Below are positions 11,409 to 22,045 of a stretch of DNA of 64,000 bases, one piece after another (positions within the stretch are counted from its first letter, which is position 1; the number at the start of each line of letters is the position of its first letter). The position numbers and the translations under genes were made by a program. The DNA is from Parelaphostrongylus tenuis (Eukaryota; Nematoda; Chromadorea; Rhabditida; Metastrongylidae). The DNA lies in NCBI GenBank assembly GCA_019055375.1, contig JAHQIW010005076.1, positions 62,001 through 126,000 of the forward strand, read 5' to 3'. The notes beneath the pieces are model-generated. The model saw only the letters and a program-made list of their open reading frames with translations, ran no database searches and had not been told where the DNA came from.

Positions 11409-11546
11409 CTATCAGTAGAGTCAGCTCATGAAGGCAGGAAAGATCATGCAGGAGATTCATTGACAAACACTAATTCACAAGTAAATTCAGAGGAAAACGC
11501 AAATGACAGTGACTCTTTAGAAGAAGGAGAGATCCGAGAGCCTATA
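11409..11546 (+). CDS. Candidate terminal exon, acidic/polar C-terminus
   Basis: A strong acceptor ATATTTTCAG ends at 11408. The only open frame after it runs 45 codons to a TAA at 11544-11546. The peptide starts LSVESAHEGRKDHAG and is rich in Asn, Ser, Glu and Asp (NSEENANDSDSLEKE). Such disordered acidic tails are common in nuclear proteins, so it could be the last exon of the zinc-finger gene at 8049, but phase does not connect directly and at least one exon would be missing. It could also be a chance open stretch. Confidence 0.35.
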
Positions 11547-11649
11547 ATGGACGATGGATGTTCGTAAAGTCGATGAATAAGTCAAATTTTTCTTGGTATT
11601 TTTTCGCATATTTACTCTTTGTATGCCTCTTTATCTTTCATTTTGGGGT

Positions 11650-12111
11650 GAAACTTGCCTAAACTTGATATAAGATGGAGGTCTTGCTGGAACAAATTTG
11701 CTTGTTACTCATCACTAATCGCTTGTAAGGATGGTAGTGAAATGGCACGCACGATTAACATAGTTGTTTGTGGGCAGCCCGAACGGAACTGATTCTCCGT
11801 ACTGCACCTTTGAACTTCGCAAACCACTTCGCAGCCGTTCCAGTTGCAGCCGTATCAAAGCCTCAATCTCCATTAATCTTGTGCTCCGCCTCGCTAGATT
11901 TTTCCACTACTCGTCATTTGTGAACGAGTAGCAAGCAAACTTGTTCCCACTGCAGCTTTTCCCAAAGCAAGTACAGGCATGTTTTATACCAAATACCTAC
12001 ATGAATTTTCATGCGCACATAAACGATACGAATATCATGCAATTTCGATTACTCCTTATTAACAAAATTGGTGTTCATTGGTCTAGGAACAAAATTTATG
12101 GAACGACAAAA
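11650..12111. mobile_element. Mariner 5' ends in inverted arrangement
   Basis: The minus-strand part (about 11750-12111) has the terminal sequence GTCGTTCCATAAATTTT at its right end and, further in, decayed transposase including AAKWFAKFK, a typical mariner N-terminal stretch. The plus-strand part (about 11650-11750) repeats the transposase start (ATGGAGGTCTTGCTGG, then AACAAATTTGCTTG), so two 5' pieces face each other. Both match the copy at 29329-29601. All are dead. Confidence 0.7.
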
Positions 12112-12143
12112 TACGGCGTAACATAATGTTTAAAACTTATTCG

Positions 12144-12186
12144 TATATATATATATATATATCTACATATATATATATATATCTAC

Positions 12187-12236
<50 letters not shown>
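12144..12236. repeat. (TA)n microsatellite with short interruptions
   Basis: Alternating TA, interrupted by CTACATA units, directly right of the mariner remnants. It shows as Tyr/Ile-rich frames on both strands, which are artefacts. Confidence 0.95.
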
Positions 12237-12239
<3 letters not shown>

Positions 12240-12240
<1 letters not shown>

Positions 12241-13160
12241 ACGGACAAGCGCTTGTGTATATGTAAAGATGTACAAGCTCACGTATGCATGTATGTAAAC
12301 ATATATATGCTGTATATACATACATTTTCAACATTACATAGCTTTATAAAATAAACATTGATGTTAAGTAGTGACGATTTTATAGTTGTTGATTGCTGAA
12401 TAAATATTTCATGGAGGAAATTTACTGTTTCAGTGTATTTCTAAAGAAACATGGGTAGAGAACGCAATTTGAAGAATATGTATAAGGCAAAAAAAGCTCC
12501 ATATCTATCTCTTTTCGAAGATGTGCTTTGTATAAAATGCGTTCTTGAACAATGTTTCAGCATCCTGAAAGAAGTTCTGTAATAAACTTGAAACTGCACT
12601 GTCGTCTTTATTGCAAGCTATCGTACTTAATAGTGTACATAGAAGACTGTCTAGTAATATTCTACTTTTTTATGGCAACGAACTCTTCTCAAAATTAAAA
12701 TTTTACCGTGCAAGTACCAAAAACTCTGCGGGCATGTTCTAAATACGAGGTAACTACTCCGAAAGCAAAATTCAAATATCATTTGCTAGTGCAACAAAGA
12801 AAAGACTTTCCCAGAAACCAATATGAGTATCAAAAACTGTATTTTTCAAGCTGTCCAATGATTTTAAAAACACTTATCCCTCAAAGCCTGATTTATCAAA
12901 TCATTGCTAGAGTTCCAATGGAGAGCTGCTGGAGGTTATGCAAAATAGGCGACACTCTGCCCGAGCAACATATGTGTTCTGTAAATCAACTACAAATATG
13001 CACTTTGCAAAATACTCCATAAATAAATCATTGCTAACACTTTCTACAATTACTCCTGCTACGTACTAAAAGTATCCCTTCTGGAACCAAGCATTGTAAA
13101 GTGAATACTTTCAGTTGCAATTTCACTATATCGGCTTTAAAAGAGATAAAAAGTGTAGTA
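12240..13160. other. Non-coding stretch, one anonymous 104-codon ORF
   Basis: A plus ORF at 12708-13022 (MQVPKTLRACSKYEV...) is the longest frame. It resembles nothing I know, is Lys/Gln-rich and has no splice context. Otherwise AT-rich sequence without a recognised repeat. Confidence 0.35.
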
Positions 13161-13164
13161 ACGT

Positions 13165-13700
13165 ACACATTGATGTGAAGTGTTGTGCAAAACTTTCGCG
13201 ACAAACGGGACGAGAACCCGCCCCTCACTCTTTCCAGGAGAGCGTGCTCTGTCCGTTACACTACTGACGCCCATTTTGCACAACACTCTTTCTACGCTAC
13301 GGCGCATCTCTCTGCCAGCTGCCATCAATCAACGGCCTGTTCCGGGTAGTCGGTTTCATCATTGAACCCATTCACGTTGACAAAATTGGGTATTAAAGAT
13401 CAAACGAAATTCTTTTCATTTAACCGCTTCTAGCGGTAGTACTATGTTTCAATTATACCACTGATGTGGAGTGACGCGCAAAACTTTCGCGTCAGGCGGG
13501 ACTAGAACTCGTCTCTCAATCTTTCCGGGAGCGCGTATCGTATCCGTAACATTATTGGCGTCCATTTTGCACAACACTCTTTCCACACTATCTGTCAGTA
13601 TATATCCAAACCCAATATCTTTCAGTGTGACGGCTTTGATGTCGAAACCGACTACGTGGGCCAAGCCGTTGACGGCTGGCAGATAGATGCGCCGTAGTGT
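13165..13700 (-). repeat. tRNA-like SINE family SD, two antisense copies in tandem
   Basis: Two antisense copies (about 13180-13290 and 13460-13580) share GTGCAAAACTTTCGCG-like ends, a B-box-like GAGTTCTAGTCCC (reverse strand), GGGAGCGCG and an A-box region, and finish with TTTTGCACAACACTCTTTC. Spacer sequence includes ACCGCTTCTAGCGGT. Copies of the same family occur at 21820-22045, 48296-48626, 48755-48850 and weakly at 57870-57965. Confidence 0.75.
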
Positions 13701-13844
13701 AATAACAATTAGAAACGTATTCTTCTCTCAGGAGTACAGCGTTCGCTTTCGAGCATTTGGAAATGGGGAATCATCGGCGTTATGCAAACTAATAACAGCT
13801 CAATGAAAGTTTATTTGGCGATATGTCATTTTTTGTGAAAACAC

Positions 13845-14035
13845 GGTGGTTTGACTGATTGGATTGCGGACAATTTGACCTTTCCAGGCTCTCAAAAAGG
13901 CGAACTGCCGAAACGTGAGCTGTGAAATAAAGTTTGATGTAACACCTCGTGTTTTGCTCAAAGAAGAAAATCAGGAATCATACTGAAGCATGCCGAGGTC
14001 AATAGACAGTCGGTCTTAGGAATTGAAAGATTAGA
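13845..14035 (+). repeat. Solo 3' end of a Penelope-like element
   Basis: It contains TTTGACCTTTCCAGGCTCT, CTGCCGAAACGTG, AACACCTCGTGTTTTGC and the terminal GAAGCATGCCGAGGTCAATA followed by GACAGTCGGTCTT. This is the same series that follows the GIY-YIG coding region of the PLE at 24510-24705. No coding part is attached, as expected for a 5'-truncated insertion. Confidence 0.8.
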
Positions 14036-14559
14036 ATAATGAACAATTTCTTATGTACTTAGTAAATCTACACTACATTATTTATTAAATTCTAGAGAGG
14101 GTACCCTGTAGAGGCACCCAGCTAGTAGAGAAGCTTTATCTCCTAAATTTAGTGTTTTTACTACTACACGGCCACATCAGAATGTGCTCCCAGTAATCAT
14201 ATGTCTTCATAAAGTACCGCTTTGCTTGACGATAGAAACAAAAGCTTTTGCGCGACCACCTGAAGGAGCTCATACAAAACTGGATATCGCAGAAATAAAA
14301 AAAAATCATTAACTCAACTAATACAGTGCACGTCAGACACATAAAAAAATGAGCAACCAAACGACTTGTTGTGTGTGACCCAGCACTATTTTCATGGAAA
14401 TTCGTTGACTTGCGATAACTATGTATACAATCTGTTACATTGGAAGTGGTTTTGAAGCAGTGAGTACACCTGGCTCAATTATGCAGCGATTAACACCTCG
14501 GTATATCTTTGAAGTATTCCTTGAAATGTCATACCTCTCGTTTCGAGTGTTTTTGAGAC
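14036..14559. other. Non-coding stretch
   Basis: Nothing recognised beyond short ORFs on both strands (14136-14360 minus, 14421-14690 plus); the second runs into the hammerhead element. Confidence 0.4.
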
Positions 14560-14618
14560 ACGCTCAAATTTCAACATGCCTGACAACTATTTTCGAGCCC
14601 TATATGTGGTCTGTCGTG

Positions 14619-14679
14619 GGCACTTATACAGTGCAATGCACGTGTTTCGGCCTTGCAGCTTCGTCAGTTGCACGGTGCC
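14619..14679 (-). ncRNA. Hammerhead ribozyme, family A, left arm
   Basis: On the minus strand: outer helix GGCAC (14675-14679) with GTGCC (14619-14623). Inner helix I GTGCAA (14668-14673) with TTGCAC (14631-14636), perfect. CTGACGA at 14661-14667. Helix II region AGCTGCAAGGCC is partly degraded. GAAA is intact. Helix III is palindromic. The base that should be U just before the cleavage nucleotide is C (14638), so this copy is probably inactive. Confidence 0.75.
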
Positions 14680-14982
14680 TTGTCGTTTAAGCAATTCCCC
14701 GGAGTTTACTCCTTAGAGCAAATGACGGCGATGTACTGTACAAGCATGCATAACAGACCACATCTACAGCTCAGGATTGATTATCACGTATATAGAAATG
14801 TGCGCAAGGTCTTAAGAAATTCCCGATATGAAATATAAGATATTCACGTTTATCAGCCAGGAGCAATCGAGTGTACAACCCTGCTCGTTCAGTACTTTTA
14901 CCACTTATACCACGGAGCGTGTAAAACGTTTCTCCTATTTGATGTGTTGATTCACGAGCAAGTGACTGAGTAGAAAGATACG

Positions 14983-15025
14983 GTGCAATTGACAAGGCTT
15001 CAAGGCCAAAACACGTGCTTTGCAG
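14983..15025 (+). ncRNA. Hammerhead ribozyme, family A, right arm (decayed)
   Basis: GTGCAA (14983-14988) pairs with TTGCA (15020-15024). The core has changed to TTGACAA. Helix II GGCTTCAAGGCC can still fold. GAAA has become AAAA. The C-for-U change at 15018 matches the left arm. The copy is recognisable but inactive. Confidence 0.65.
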
Positions 15026-15339
15026 TTTACAAGTGCTCATAATAAACTACATGCATGGCTCAAAAATCTTTCCTTTTTACAGCACATCTCTACTGTACAC
15101 TTATGTTCGTTAAAGTCGTCCATTTCAAAATTGTGTACGGACAGGTTGCGTATCATTAGCACAGGATTTTTACAAGTAAAAATTGATTGTGCTTACTACT
15201 CTCATTTAAAAAAAACGACTGGAATATTTAGGCGAAGTGATAATTTCATAACTTGAACCTAATATAAATTTTTTACATAAACTGCCAGCACAATGGTTAG
15301 GAAATCGGCTTTCATCTCTTATGCTAAATCCTTCATTTG

Positions 15340-15555
15340 ATCGACTGCTTTTTTAAACCTCGTTATAAACATTCAATATGGTCTGTGAGAATGACTAAAG
15401 CCCTACGAAGGTTTTTAGATCAGGGCCATACGTGTTGCAGAGGTATCGCCCCCTCATCAGTGGCCCACGCCCCAGACTTGGCTCTACTTCATAGGAGGGA
15501 TGCAGAGATGTATGTGGTTATAGCACAAAATACAATGACACATTTCCAGTCTATG
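15340..15555 (-). mobile_element. Hammerhead-bearing element, family B, copy 2
   Basis: Minus-strand copy with the family B hairpin/spacer region at about 15500-15550 (reverse strand GTGTCATTGTATTTTG, CATCTCTGCATCCC), the ribozyme at 15423-15466 and a tail leftwards containing CATTCAATATGG and AACCTCGTTATAAA. The same tail begins the next copy at 15590. Confidence 0.7.
15423..15466 (-). ncRNA. Hammerhead ribozyme, family B, copy 2
   Basis: On the minus strand: helix I GGGCCA (15461-15466) pairs perfectly with TGGCCC (15423-15428). CTGATGA at 15454-15460. Helix II GGGGG/CCTCT pairs with wobbles around CGATA. GAAA has become GCAA, so activity is doubtful. Compared with the copy at 7905, the helix I change GGGTCA to GGGCCA keeps the pairing. 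Confidence 0.7.
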
Positions 15556-15589
15556 GATTGTGGTTGGTAGATACAAACTAACCCATTTC

Positions 15590-15890
15590 ATCTACTCTTT
15601 TCAAACCTCGCTATTAACATTCAATATTGTTTCTAAGAATGCTTAAAGTTTAACCGACGTAGTTACGTCAGAGCCATAGGCGTTTCGGAGGTATCGCCAA
15701 AAAATTATCGATAAAAAGTGGTGAAAGCTCAATGTCATTGTACGAAATGCTATCACCACAAACATCTCCCAAATCCTGCTACAAAGTATGGTTTAGTGTA
15801 GAGCGTGAGCCACTGAGAAAGGAGGCGACGCATACGGCTTTGACGAAAGAATTTCGGTAAGGCTTTAAGCATTCTTACAGGCTATATCGA
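15590..15890. mobile_element. Family B element, head-to-head inverted pair, decayed ribozymes
   Basis: Perfect terminal inverted repeat AAGAATGCTTAAAG (about 15636) and CTTTAAGCATTCTT (about 15863). The left arm keeps minus-strand GGCGATACCTCC, GAAAC and TATGGCTCTGACG but lacks CTGATGA. The right arm keeps GAGCCA followed by CTGAGAA and GGAGGCGAC. The central hairpin AGTGGTGAAAGC / GCTATCACCAC is retained. The outward orientation of both ribozyme remnants matches the family A pairs. Confidence 0.65.
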
Positions 15891-16670
15891 ACTATTGCAG
15901 CTTCGTCTATCAATCTGAATGACAAAACGATATAATACTATGGAATCACCGCCCCATTTGAAATAATGCTAAGACTCCTTCCCAAAAACTCAACTGAAGG
16001 CAAATGTGTCAAAAGAATTTTACTTCTCCTCAAAAAAGATGCTACTATTGGCAGATACCTACAGCAGGTTAAAATTCTAGCAGTTCTCTCAAAAGAGTAG
16101 AATCGAGCTAGCCGAAAAACTTACCGACTGCTAAGTTCCTATTAGTTTTCCTAATTCCTAAATTGTGTGGAGGTGGAGGAGGCTATGACTGAATGGCTGG
16201 TGATGTGCGGCGTGCCTTGACTTAGAATAGATCCCACAGCTTAGAGAGCCGGCAATCAATAACGAACGTCATACGTCAATACTGTTCATCTCGGTATTGT
16301 AAGGCGATGTATTCGACCAGTAATCCACAAAATACATGATAAAGACAAATCAATACGAATAAAGAATTTTTGAATTATAACATTTTTACCTATCAAGCAT
16401 TAAATTTCTTTATCCAAATATAGCATCATTACAGCTTTTGCCACTGGTCATGTGCACTAATTGAAGCTTAATACTTATTTGTTAGAGAACTTATTACGGA
16501 GGTTTTTTCAGAAACCGTTGAATGTAGTCTAGCAATCTATTAAAAAAATCCTTTTCTGCAAAAGACAAGAGAATCATGAGATTATTCTACGGAATGCCAC
16601 TACATTTCACGAAAACTGTACAGATAGGTTTTGAGACAGCTGAGCATTCATTCTTCTAAAAATCTCTCTC
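15891..16670. other. Non-coding stretch
   Basis: AT-rich sequence without an ORF above 60 codons that I can support and without the window's repeat families. It ends in a short (CT)n run at about 16663-16679 next to a SINE. Confidence 0.45.
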
Positions 16671-16675
16671 TCTCT

Positions 16676-16965
16676 CTTGGCGTTGATCAATCCCTGAGGG
16701 ATGCGCCATGCACTCGACTTCAATTTTCTAACTTCGTTTGAGGTGATTGAATGCATATCTGGCCTTTACAATGACTCGCGGTGGCCTCCCGCTGAACCGT
16801 GTCAGTGCTGCTTATCCTCCCAGACAAGTCTGAGACCTATCTGGTACCAATTTACCGGCCCCGGAGGGATGGATGGCTTGGTGAGCCATGAGCGCGAGAT
16901 CGAACCATTGACCTCGTGTGCGACGCAGAGTACCTCTAACCACTGCGCCACATGTGCTCTTCTTC
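16676..16965 (-). repeat. tRNA-like SINE family SC
   Basis: Reading the minus strand, a tRNA-like head (GTGGCGCAGTGGTTAGAGG, then GGTTCGATCTCGCGCTCA) is followed by a body with CATCCATCCCTCCGGGG, GGTACCAGATAGGTCTCAGA, AGGCCACCGCGAGTC and GACCAGATATGCATTCAATC, ending in ATCAACGCCAAGAG. Related copies: 18826-19083, 46140-46400, 54960-55192, 58078-58380, 60436-60727. Confidence 0.85.
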
Positions 16966-17539
16966 TATAAATAATCGCAAAACGTTATCTTTTCCATTAG
17001 TAGGTTGTACTATAGAGGTTTTACAAAGCGCAGCATTCGAATCAAATTTTTTTGTTATCGATTACTGCAGGAACATGAATAAAATGACAAACGATGTTCA
17101 AGAACAACTAGAAATTTGTACTTTTCGTAACGATATGGTTTTCTCGTAGGAATATGCTGACTTTTGAGAAACACTGACGGCAATCTTACTTGAGGTCATC
17201 CATACAGAACTCACCTCAGTGACATATCTTCATTTAGTGAGGACAGTGCCTCTCGGAGACCTTCAAGTAACCAGATTTCTATTGCGGGAGCGCACCAATC
17301 TTCGTAGGCGCCCGAACGGGGAGAGCAACATGAGGGGCTTGAAGACTCTCTACCGTCAGCAAAAGATTAATGCTCTCTCATTCTTACACCGTAGATGGAC
17401 TGCCTGCAGAAAGCTTCCACCATCTTTTACAAATAAACGAGCAAAGAAACAGTAGCTAAGTAAATGATTGTTTCTGAATGAATATGGATAAGGAAAACGG
17501 GGAGCCTTCCAATTTGATGGTAATCTTTTTTCTTATGTA
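16966..17539. other. Stretch with two anonymous ORFs
   Basis: A plus ORF at 17219-17455 (MTYLHLVRTVPLGD..., Arg-rich) and one at 16952-17149 lack any motif I recognise, and no strong acceptor precedes them. I do not call a gene. Confidence 0.3.
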
Positions 17540-17900
17540 CCTAAGAGAATCGAGTGGTGAGCAAAAATACGGCCTCAGACGAGAGTCAAACATGTGTTTC
17601 ATCCATACCGAGGACGCGTGCTACTAGTACACCACCGAGGAACATTGGCGCCACCACTTACATTTCAACATCTCTATGTTAGCTGTCAGCCACCAACCTC
17701 TAACAGGTTTGGTCGGGTATGCGGTTTCGCTTTATAAGCCCAGTCGAGCTGTAAACCATTGTAAAAGGTAATACTAGGAATTTCTAGTGCATTTTTAGCA
17801 ATGTCATGGTGTTCCATATATGACTAAGAAAATTGTGTGGTGAGCAAAAATACGACCTATAACGGGAGTCGAACTCGCGTTGCAACTATACACTTTTTTC
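17540..17900 (-). repeat. tRNA-like SINE family SA, one full and one partial antisense copy
   Basis: 17540-17755 is antisense to the 5404-5740 element: tail, tRNA-like part (reverse B box in GAGAGTCAAACATGTG), body with CCACCAACCTC and CAGGTTTGGTCGGGTATGCG. 17770-17900 repeats the tail and the B-box end only. Both are diverged. Confidence 0.8.
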
Positions 17901-18825
17901 TAATATTCCACTAGTATCTGGAAATATTTTTTTATAATAGTTGCCTGAAGTCATGCAAGCGGCACCAAGTCAGCGGTAAGCTTAAACGTTAGACCTTGTT
18001 TAGCGATCAATGTCACTAACATTTTTATCTTAAATCTCACACTTACCTACTCTTCCACTTCAACACCTTGCTTGACATAGGGCACAGTTTTTTTTTCCAT
18101 GAAGCGCGTCCTAGTACGTCTAACATTCGATTCGCATCAATCTATATTTTTCATGAACATCGTGGAGTAATGGTTGAGCACGTCATCCTACAATTGGAAG
18201 GATAGCCTGGCCTTGGCGTTCCATAAGGCATTCGATGTTGACTGTCGAAGAAAGATTAAGTTAAAAATCGGCCCGGATCGTGCAGCAACAGTCACCACAA
18301 CCACTCGGCCGTAGCTATCCCCTTCTCAGAGTAAGCCAGGCAGCCGCAATCTACAATTGATGGGTAAGTACAAAGATTTGCGTTACGAATGAGATCGGTT
18401 CTGTACGAAAAACTGTTGCTGGTAAGGAGCGTGTGTGCCGTAAAGCATTTTGCTCCTGAGTAAGGTGCGAGACGTCCTTGTTGCATTTGAACACTGAATT
18501 CGACACGGGCCCATACGTCTCTGGTATCACATGTTGGCAAATCATTGGGAGTTGTGGTATGGGTTGATTCATACTGCTTGAGAGTCCAATTTTTGCACAC
18601 AGCTCAGCAATCTTTGTAGTTGTATTCTGCTCCGTGAAATGCCACAATTCATAGAAATAGGCAGTAAACAAACGTTAAAATTTTGTATTTTGCGTCGCGA
18701 AATCATATGAATTAATCAAAAATATTTTGATACTAGATCATTTAATACAACTTCTTCCTGAAAATGATAGCTCAATTCCTTTTTCGCCATTAAAGATGGC
18801 AAAATGAATAAGCTTTGCAGCGTTG
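17901..18825. other. Stretch with overlapping anonymous minus ORFs
   Basis: Two overlapping minus-strand frames at 18292-18671 (102 and 106 codons) are the only long ORFs. Neither resembles a family I know. An isolated A-box-like GGAGTAATGGTTGAGCACG lies near 18165 without a matching B box. Confidence 0.3.
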
Positions 18826-19083
18826 ATCAATTCTTAAGAAATACATTATTTGTTCATCTCCACTAAACATCGTTAGAGATGACTGAAATGGATAGCTAGC
18901 CTTCACAGTGACTTGTGGTGGCCTACCGATGTGTCACTTCAGCACTACTGTTCTCGTAGACAAGTATTGTAATAATTTCCTAATCCCGGTGGGATGGAAA
19001 GCTTGCCAAGCCTGCAACGTGAGATTGAAACAACGACAACGTGCATGCTTTGGGACACCTTCGACCACTGTGACTCACCCATC
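18826..19083 (-). repeat. Degenerate SINE family SC copy
   Basis: It shares with the SC family ATAGCTAGCCTTCACAGTGA, TTGTGGTGGCCTACCG, CGGTGGGATGGAAAGCTTG and an antisense tRNA head around GACCACTGTGACTCACCC. It is much more diverged than the copies at 16676 or 58078. Confidence 0.6.
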
Positions 19084-20394
19084 CCTTATCATCAGTATCA
19101 TTTCACTTTCAATCCCACTAATAACAGATAACATTTTGTATCAAAACGTGATGTTTCTCAAGGCTCGTTATCACCCACTGTTTTACCCGATGGTTAGCTT
19201 CGCCATGCAATGAAAAGATTCTTGAAATCAGAAATACAGTGGTAAGCTATGATGAATACGCATGAATGCCTCTACTCAGATGTCTGGGAAACGAAAAAGC
19301 GTGTATTACGCAAGGATACAGCATTGAGAGCCGTTATCACAGTGTCAGATTAGGAAATTTATTCAAATAAAGGTAAGAGCAACAAAAAGTGCTAAAGGCT
19401 TTGCTGGTTGCAGAATGGTTTATTTTGCGGTTTGTGCCTGCAGTATAGTCTATCTTGGGACGGTATCTGCTAGCCTCAGAGATATTCAGTTATTCAAAGC
19501 TTTTTTTTCTTGAGGGGACATAGGATCGTTAGGAACAAGATCTTTTCGACACCGGCAGACGTTTCTTGAATTCCTTTTCCAATAATCTGGAAAGCTCAAA
19601 TTGGTACACAGTCTCTCTGACATCTTCATGATTGACGCAAAAAATCCAATTCATGAGTTCAATCAAAATGCAATCTCCTTAAAGTAGCTGACATTTCAGC
19701 GAGTTTCACTGTTTTTAGAGCTTGCTATGATCAGCTTCTTAGCAGCTGGTTAGCAAATAACCGAAACAATATTATAATTTCAACAGACAAGCTACTAAAC
19801 TTAGATTTCAGTTGTATTAGAAGCAAAGCAACTTTCAGACATGCTCTGCTCTTTATGGGTAATCCAATGGATTACCCACGTGGGGACCAATTGTCCAGAG
19901 TACACATAAAATGTCAATGTACCTCTCACATCTTGAGTATTCTGCCAAATCACGCGTGACAGGAAGAAAAGTGTTTTGTTCTGTAAATGTGGTTAAAATG
20001 TAAGCTCGATGTCTTTTTCTCTGCTAGGGTTACGAAGTTATTCGGCTGACTTTGTTGCAAACGATCTAATCTCTCCACACACTGAGAAAAGCGAAATCAA
20101 CTGAAACGTCAAACTGCATAAATAAATTACATTATAAGAATATCGTGTTTAGTTTACTAACGAAAAAATAGCAAGTTTCAGAGATACCCTATCGTGGCTT
20201 ATATTTTTAGCAAAAATACTCCTTGAAAATGCGAAATTTCTTATAAATTTCCCTTTTCCTCTAATGAAAACTTGGACAAGGCTTCTACGTCTTCTTTCTC
20301 ACAAGATTATGGCTTAACGTTTCGCCGACCCGCCTCGTCAGAGCCTTCTCAATACTTATTGAGGAGAGATCACTGATCTTATGGGACACACTAT
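19084..20394. other. Non-coding stretch with one hammerhead-like core
   Basis: No gene. At 20311-20345 on the minus strand there is GGCT, CTGACGA, a G/C-rich arm GGCGGGTCGGC, then GAAACGTTAAGCC. This resembles the PLE 3'-end motif (lookalike family C), but helix I needs a one-base bulge. Around 19540-19640, ACCGGCAGACGTTTC and ATCTGGAAAGCTCAAATT look like an older PLE 3' end. Confidence 0.4.
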
Positions 20395-21060
20395 TTGAAA
20401 AAAAAAACCACACCGTGTTCTTGTTTGTTTGTACGACCATTTATAAAATATCTTCAAGCTTCAAGTCATCTGAGAAAGTGTTCTCTCACAGTTAAAACGT
20501 TACTAGATCCAGGAATAAACCTTTTATATTCTTATTCCTCATTTTACACTTGGGTCGTCCTCACATCAAGAATTCTGGTTCAAATGGATTTGGTTTACCT
20601 AATTTTCTGCTTTTGGCTCGCATCTCAGAATTTTTTGTACCACTATTGCACACCGTACCCTGTACAAATTATGCTCAGTAAACAATAGCTAAAATAATGT
20701 GCTTGACGTTGTGCAGTCACGCCACAAATTAAAAAATATTTTGATATAAATTCACAAAGTACACCTTATTCCTACAACTGATAGCTCAAGTTCCTTACCG
20801 GCACTTTCATTACATATATTTCATCTCAGAAGGTGTCCATTTTCACGATTTGTCAGCCATATTTTTCATCATTTCTTTCGCTGTTCAGTTTACTGAATCG
20901 ACCCATGCATTTTCTTTAGTAAAAGAAGAGAGATGCAGATAGCAAACGCAAAATTTCTCAAAAGCGTGAAAACTAACAATTTTTATCGTTGTGTTGCAGC
21001 CGCTTCTGGACTTTCACGTTCAGCAGTTTACATCAAGTAGCCTCAGTGAACCTACTCTCT
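20395..21060. repeat. Segmental duplication block, copy A upstream part
   Basis: Matches 37080-37950: for example TTGTGCAGTCACGCCAC, AAATATTTTGATATAAATTC, ATCTGAGAA..., and the run ending CAGCCGCTTCTGGACTT (copy B ACTGCTTCTGAACTT). It is the left part of a tandemly duplicated segment whose main gene is srx. The ORF at 20395-20688 is hydrophobic in places, but its partner in copy B is not open in the same frame, so coding is unlikely. Confidence 0.65.
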
Positions 21061-21439
21061 AACCTTGTACTGTTGTGAGTCACCAAAAAATGACTTTTTT
21101 CAAGAAAGTGTGCAACTGTTGTCAATTAGTGTGAATGCCATTAAATAAGCAGTAATGGTGAAGCGGTGCAATAACCAATTATGACAAAGTTCATCATTCA
21201 TCGCTTGTTAGAAGAAGAGAAGAAATTCACTGAGACGAACTTCTTAGTTGGTATTTGAATAATGGACGGTATAAAAGCATTGATGAAGTCCCGAGTAAGA
21301 CGTAAAGTGATGTTGCGGATTGTTTATAGCAAAATGTTCACTTTCACCCGATAGGTATAACAAACCAGGTGCATCTGTCTATTGCCTTTCGCATAATGCC
21401 ATGGTGTGCCTTTAAAAAATATTCAGAACTGCTACATTC

Positions 21440-21520
21440 AACAATTCCTAATTTTATGAAATATTGAAGCATGCCGAGTTTAATAGATAGTCGGTCTTGG
21501 GAACTGCCACATTCAACCTC
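21440..21520 (+). repeat. PLE 3' terminal fragment
   Basis: GAAGCATGCCGAGTTTAATA followed by GATAGTCGGTCTTGGGAAC is the terminal motif of the resident PLE family, here without the rest. Confidence 0.7.
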
Positions 21521-21819
21521 AGGAGGTTCGCGGCCCACTCAATAGCGGTAGCTTGTGTAACCACTACACACATGATAACACCGCTCTACTACCACTCTTT
21601 CTTTGTTGTAAATTATCATAGCTGTCAGCAATCAACCTCTACTGGGTTTCGTTTGCTAGCACTTATCGACATTAAGTGCGATCGCGTTGAAAGCTAATGA
21701 ATACGCATAATCTGAAGGATTACTTATTTTTATTTTAGCACTTTTGGTAGTGATAAGATGTTAGATGTTTACATTTAAGAATGTCTAGTGATTTACAGTC
21801 AATTTCCACAAATCCAAAA

Positions 21820-22045
21820 TGTGGAGTGCTGTGCGAAAACATTTGCGTCAGCCGGTATTCAAATCCACATCTCACTCTTGACGGGAGCGTGTGCTAAACC
21901 GTTGCACCACCGACTATTTCAGTCTACAATCGTTCAAATCAGCACCGATGCGCCACCGACGGCATAGCACACGTCTCCGGAAAGAGTGAGATCTGGGTTC
22001 GAATCCCGTCTGAGTGCAATGTTTTTGCCCGGTACTCCACAGTAC
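21820..22045. repeat. tRNA-like SINE family SD, inverted pair
   Basis: The left half is antisense (TGTGCGAAAACATTTGCGTC, then CACATCTCACTC). The right half is sense (GAAAGAGTGAGATCTGGG, TTCGAATCCCGTCTGAG, then TTTTTGCCCGGTACTCC). The halves are reverse complements apart from divergence, with tRNA-like parts reading outward. Confidence 0.75.

Larger units (their letters stand above)
14560..15070. mobile_element. Hammerhead element, family A, head-to-head inverted pair
   Basis: The left arm carries a ribozyme on the minus strand (14619-14679), the right arm one on the plus strand (14983-15025). Both point outward. Between them lie GAGCAATCGAGTGTACAACC and related internal sequence seen in copies at 10200 and 27330. 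Both arms share helix I sequence (GTGCAA/TTGCA) and the same C in place of the conserved U before the cut site, so the arms are closer to each other than to other elements. One arm may have been copied from the other. Confidence 0.75.

Noticed and set aside
12137..12334. Tyr/Ile-rich ORFs over (TA)n tracts (also 58035-58295 and 60213-60664)
   Set aside because: They are translations of microsatellites, or of microsatellite plus SINE, not proteins.
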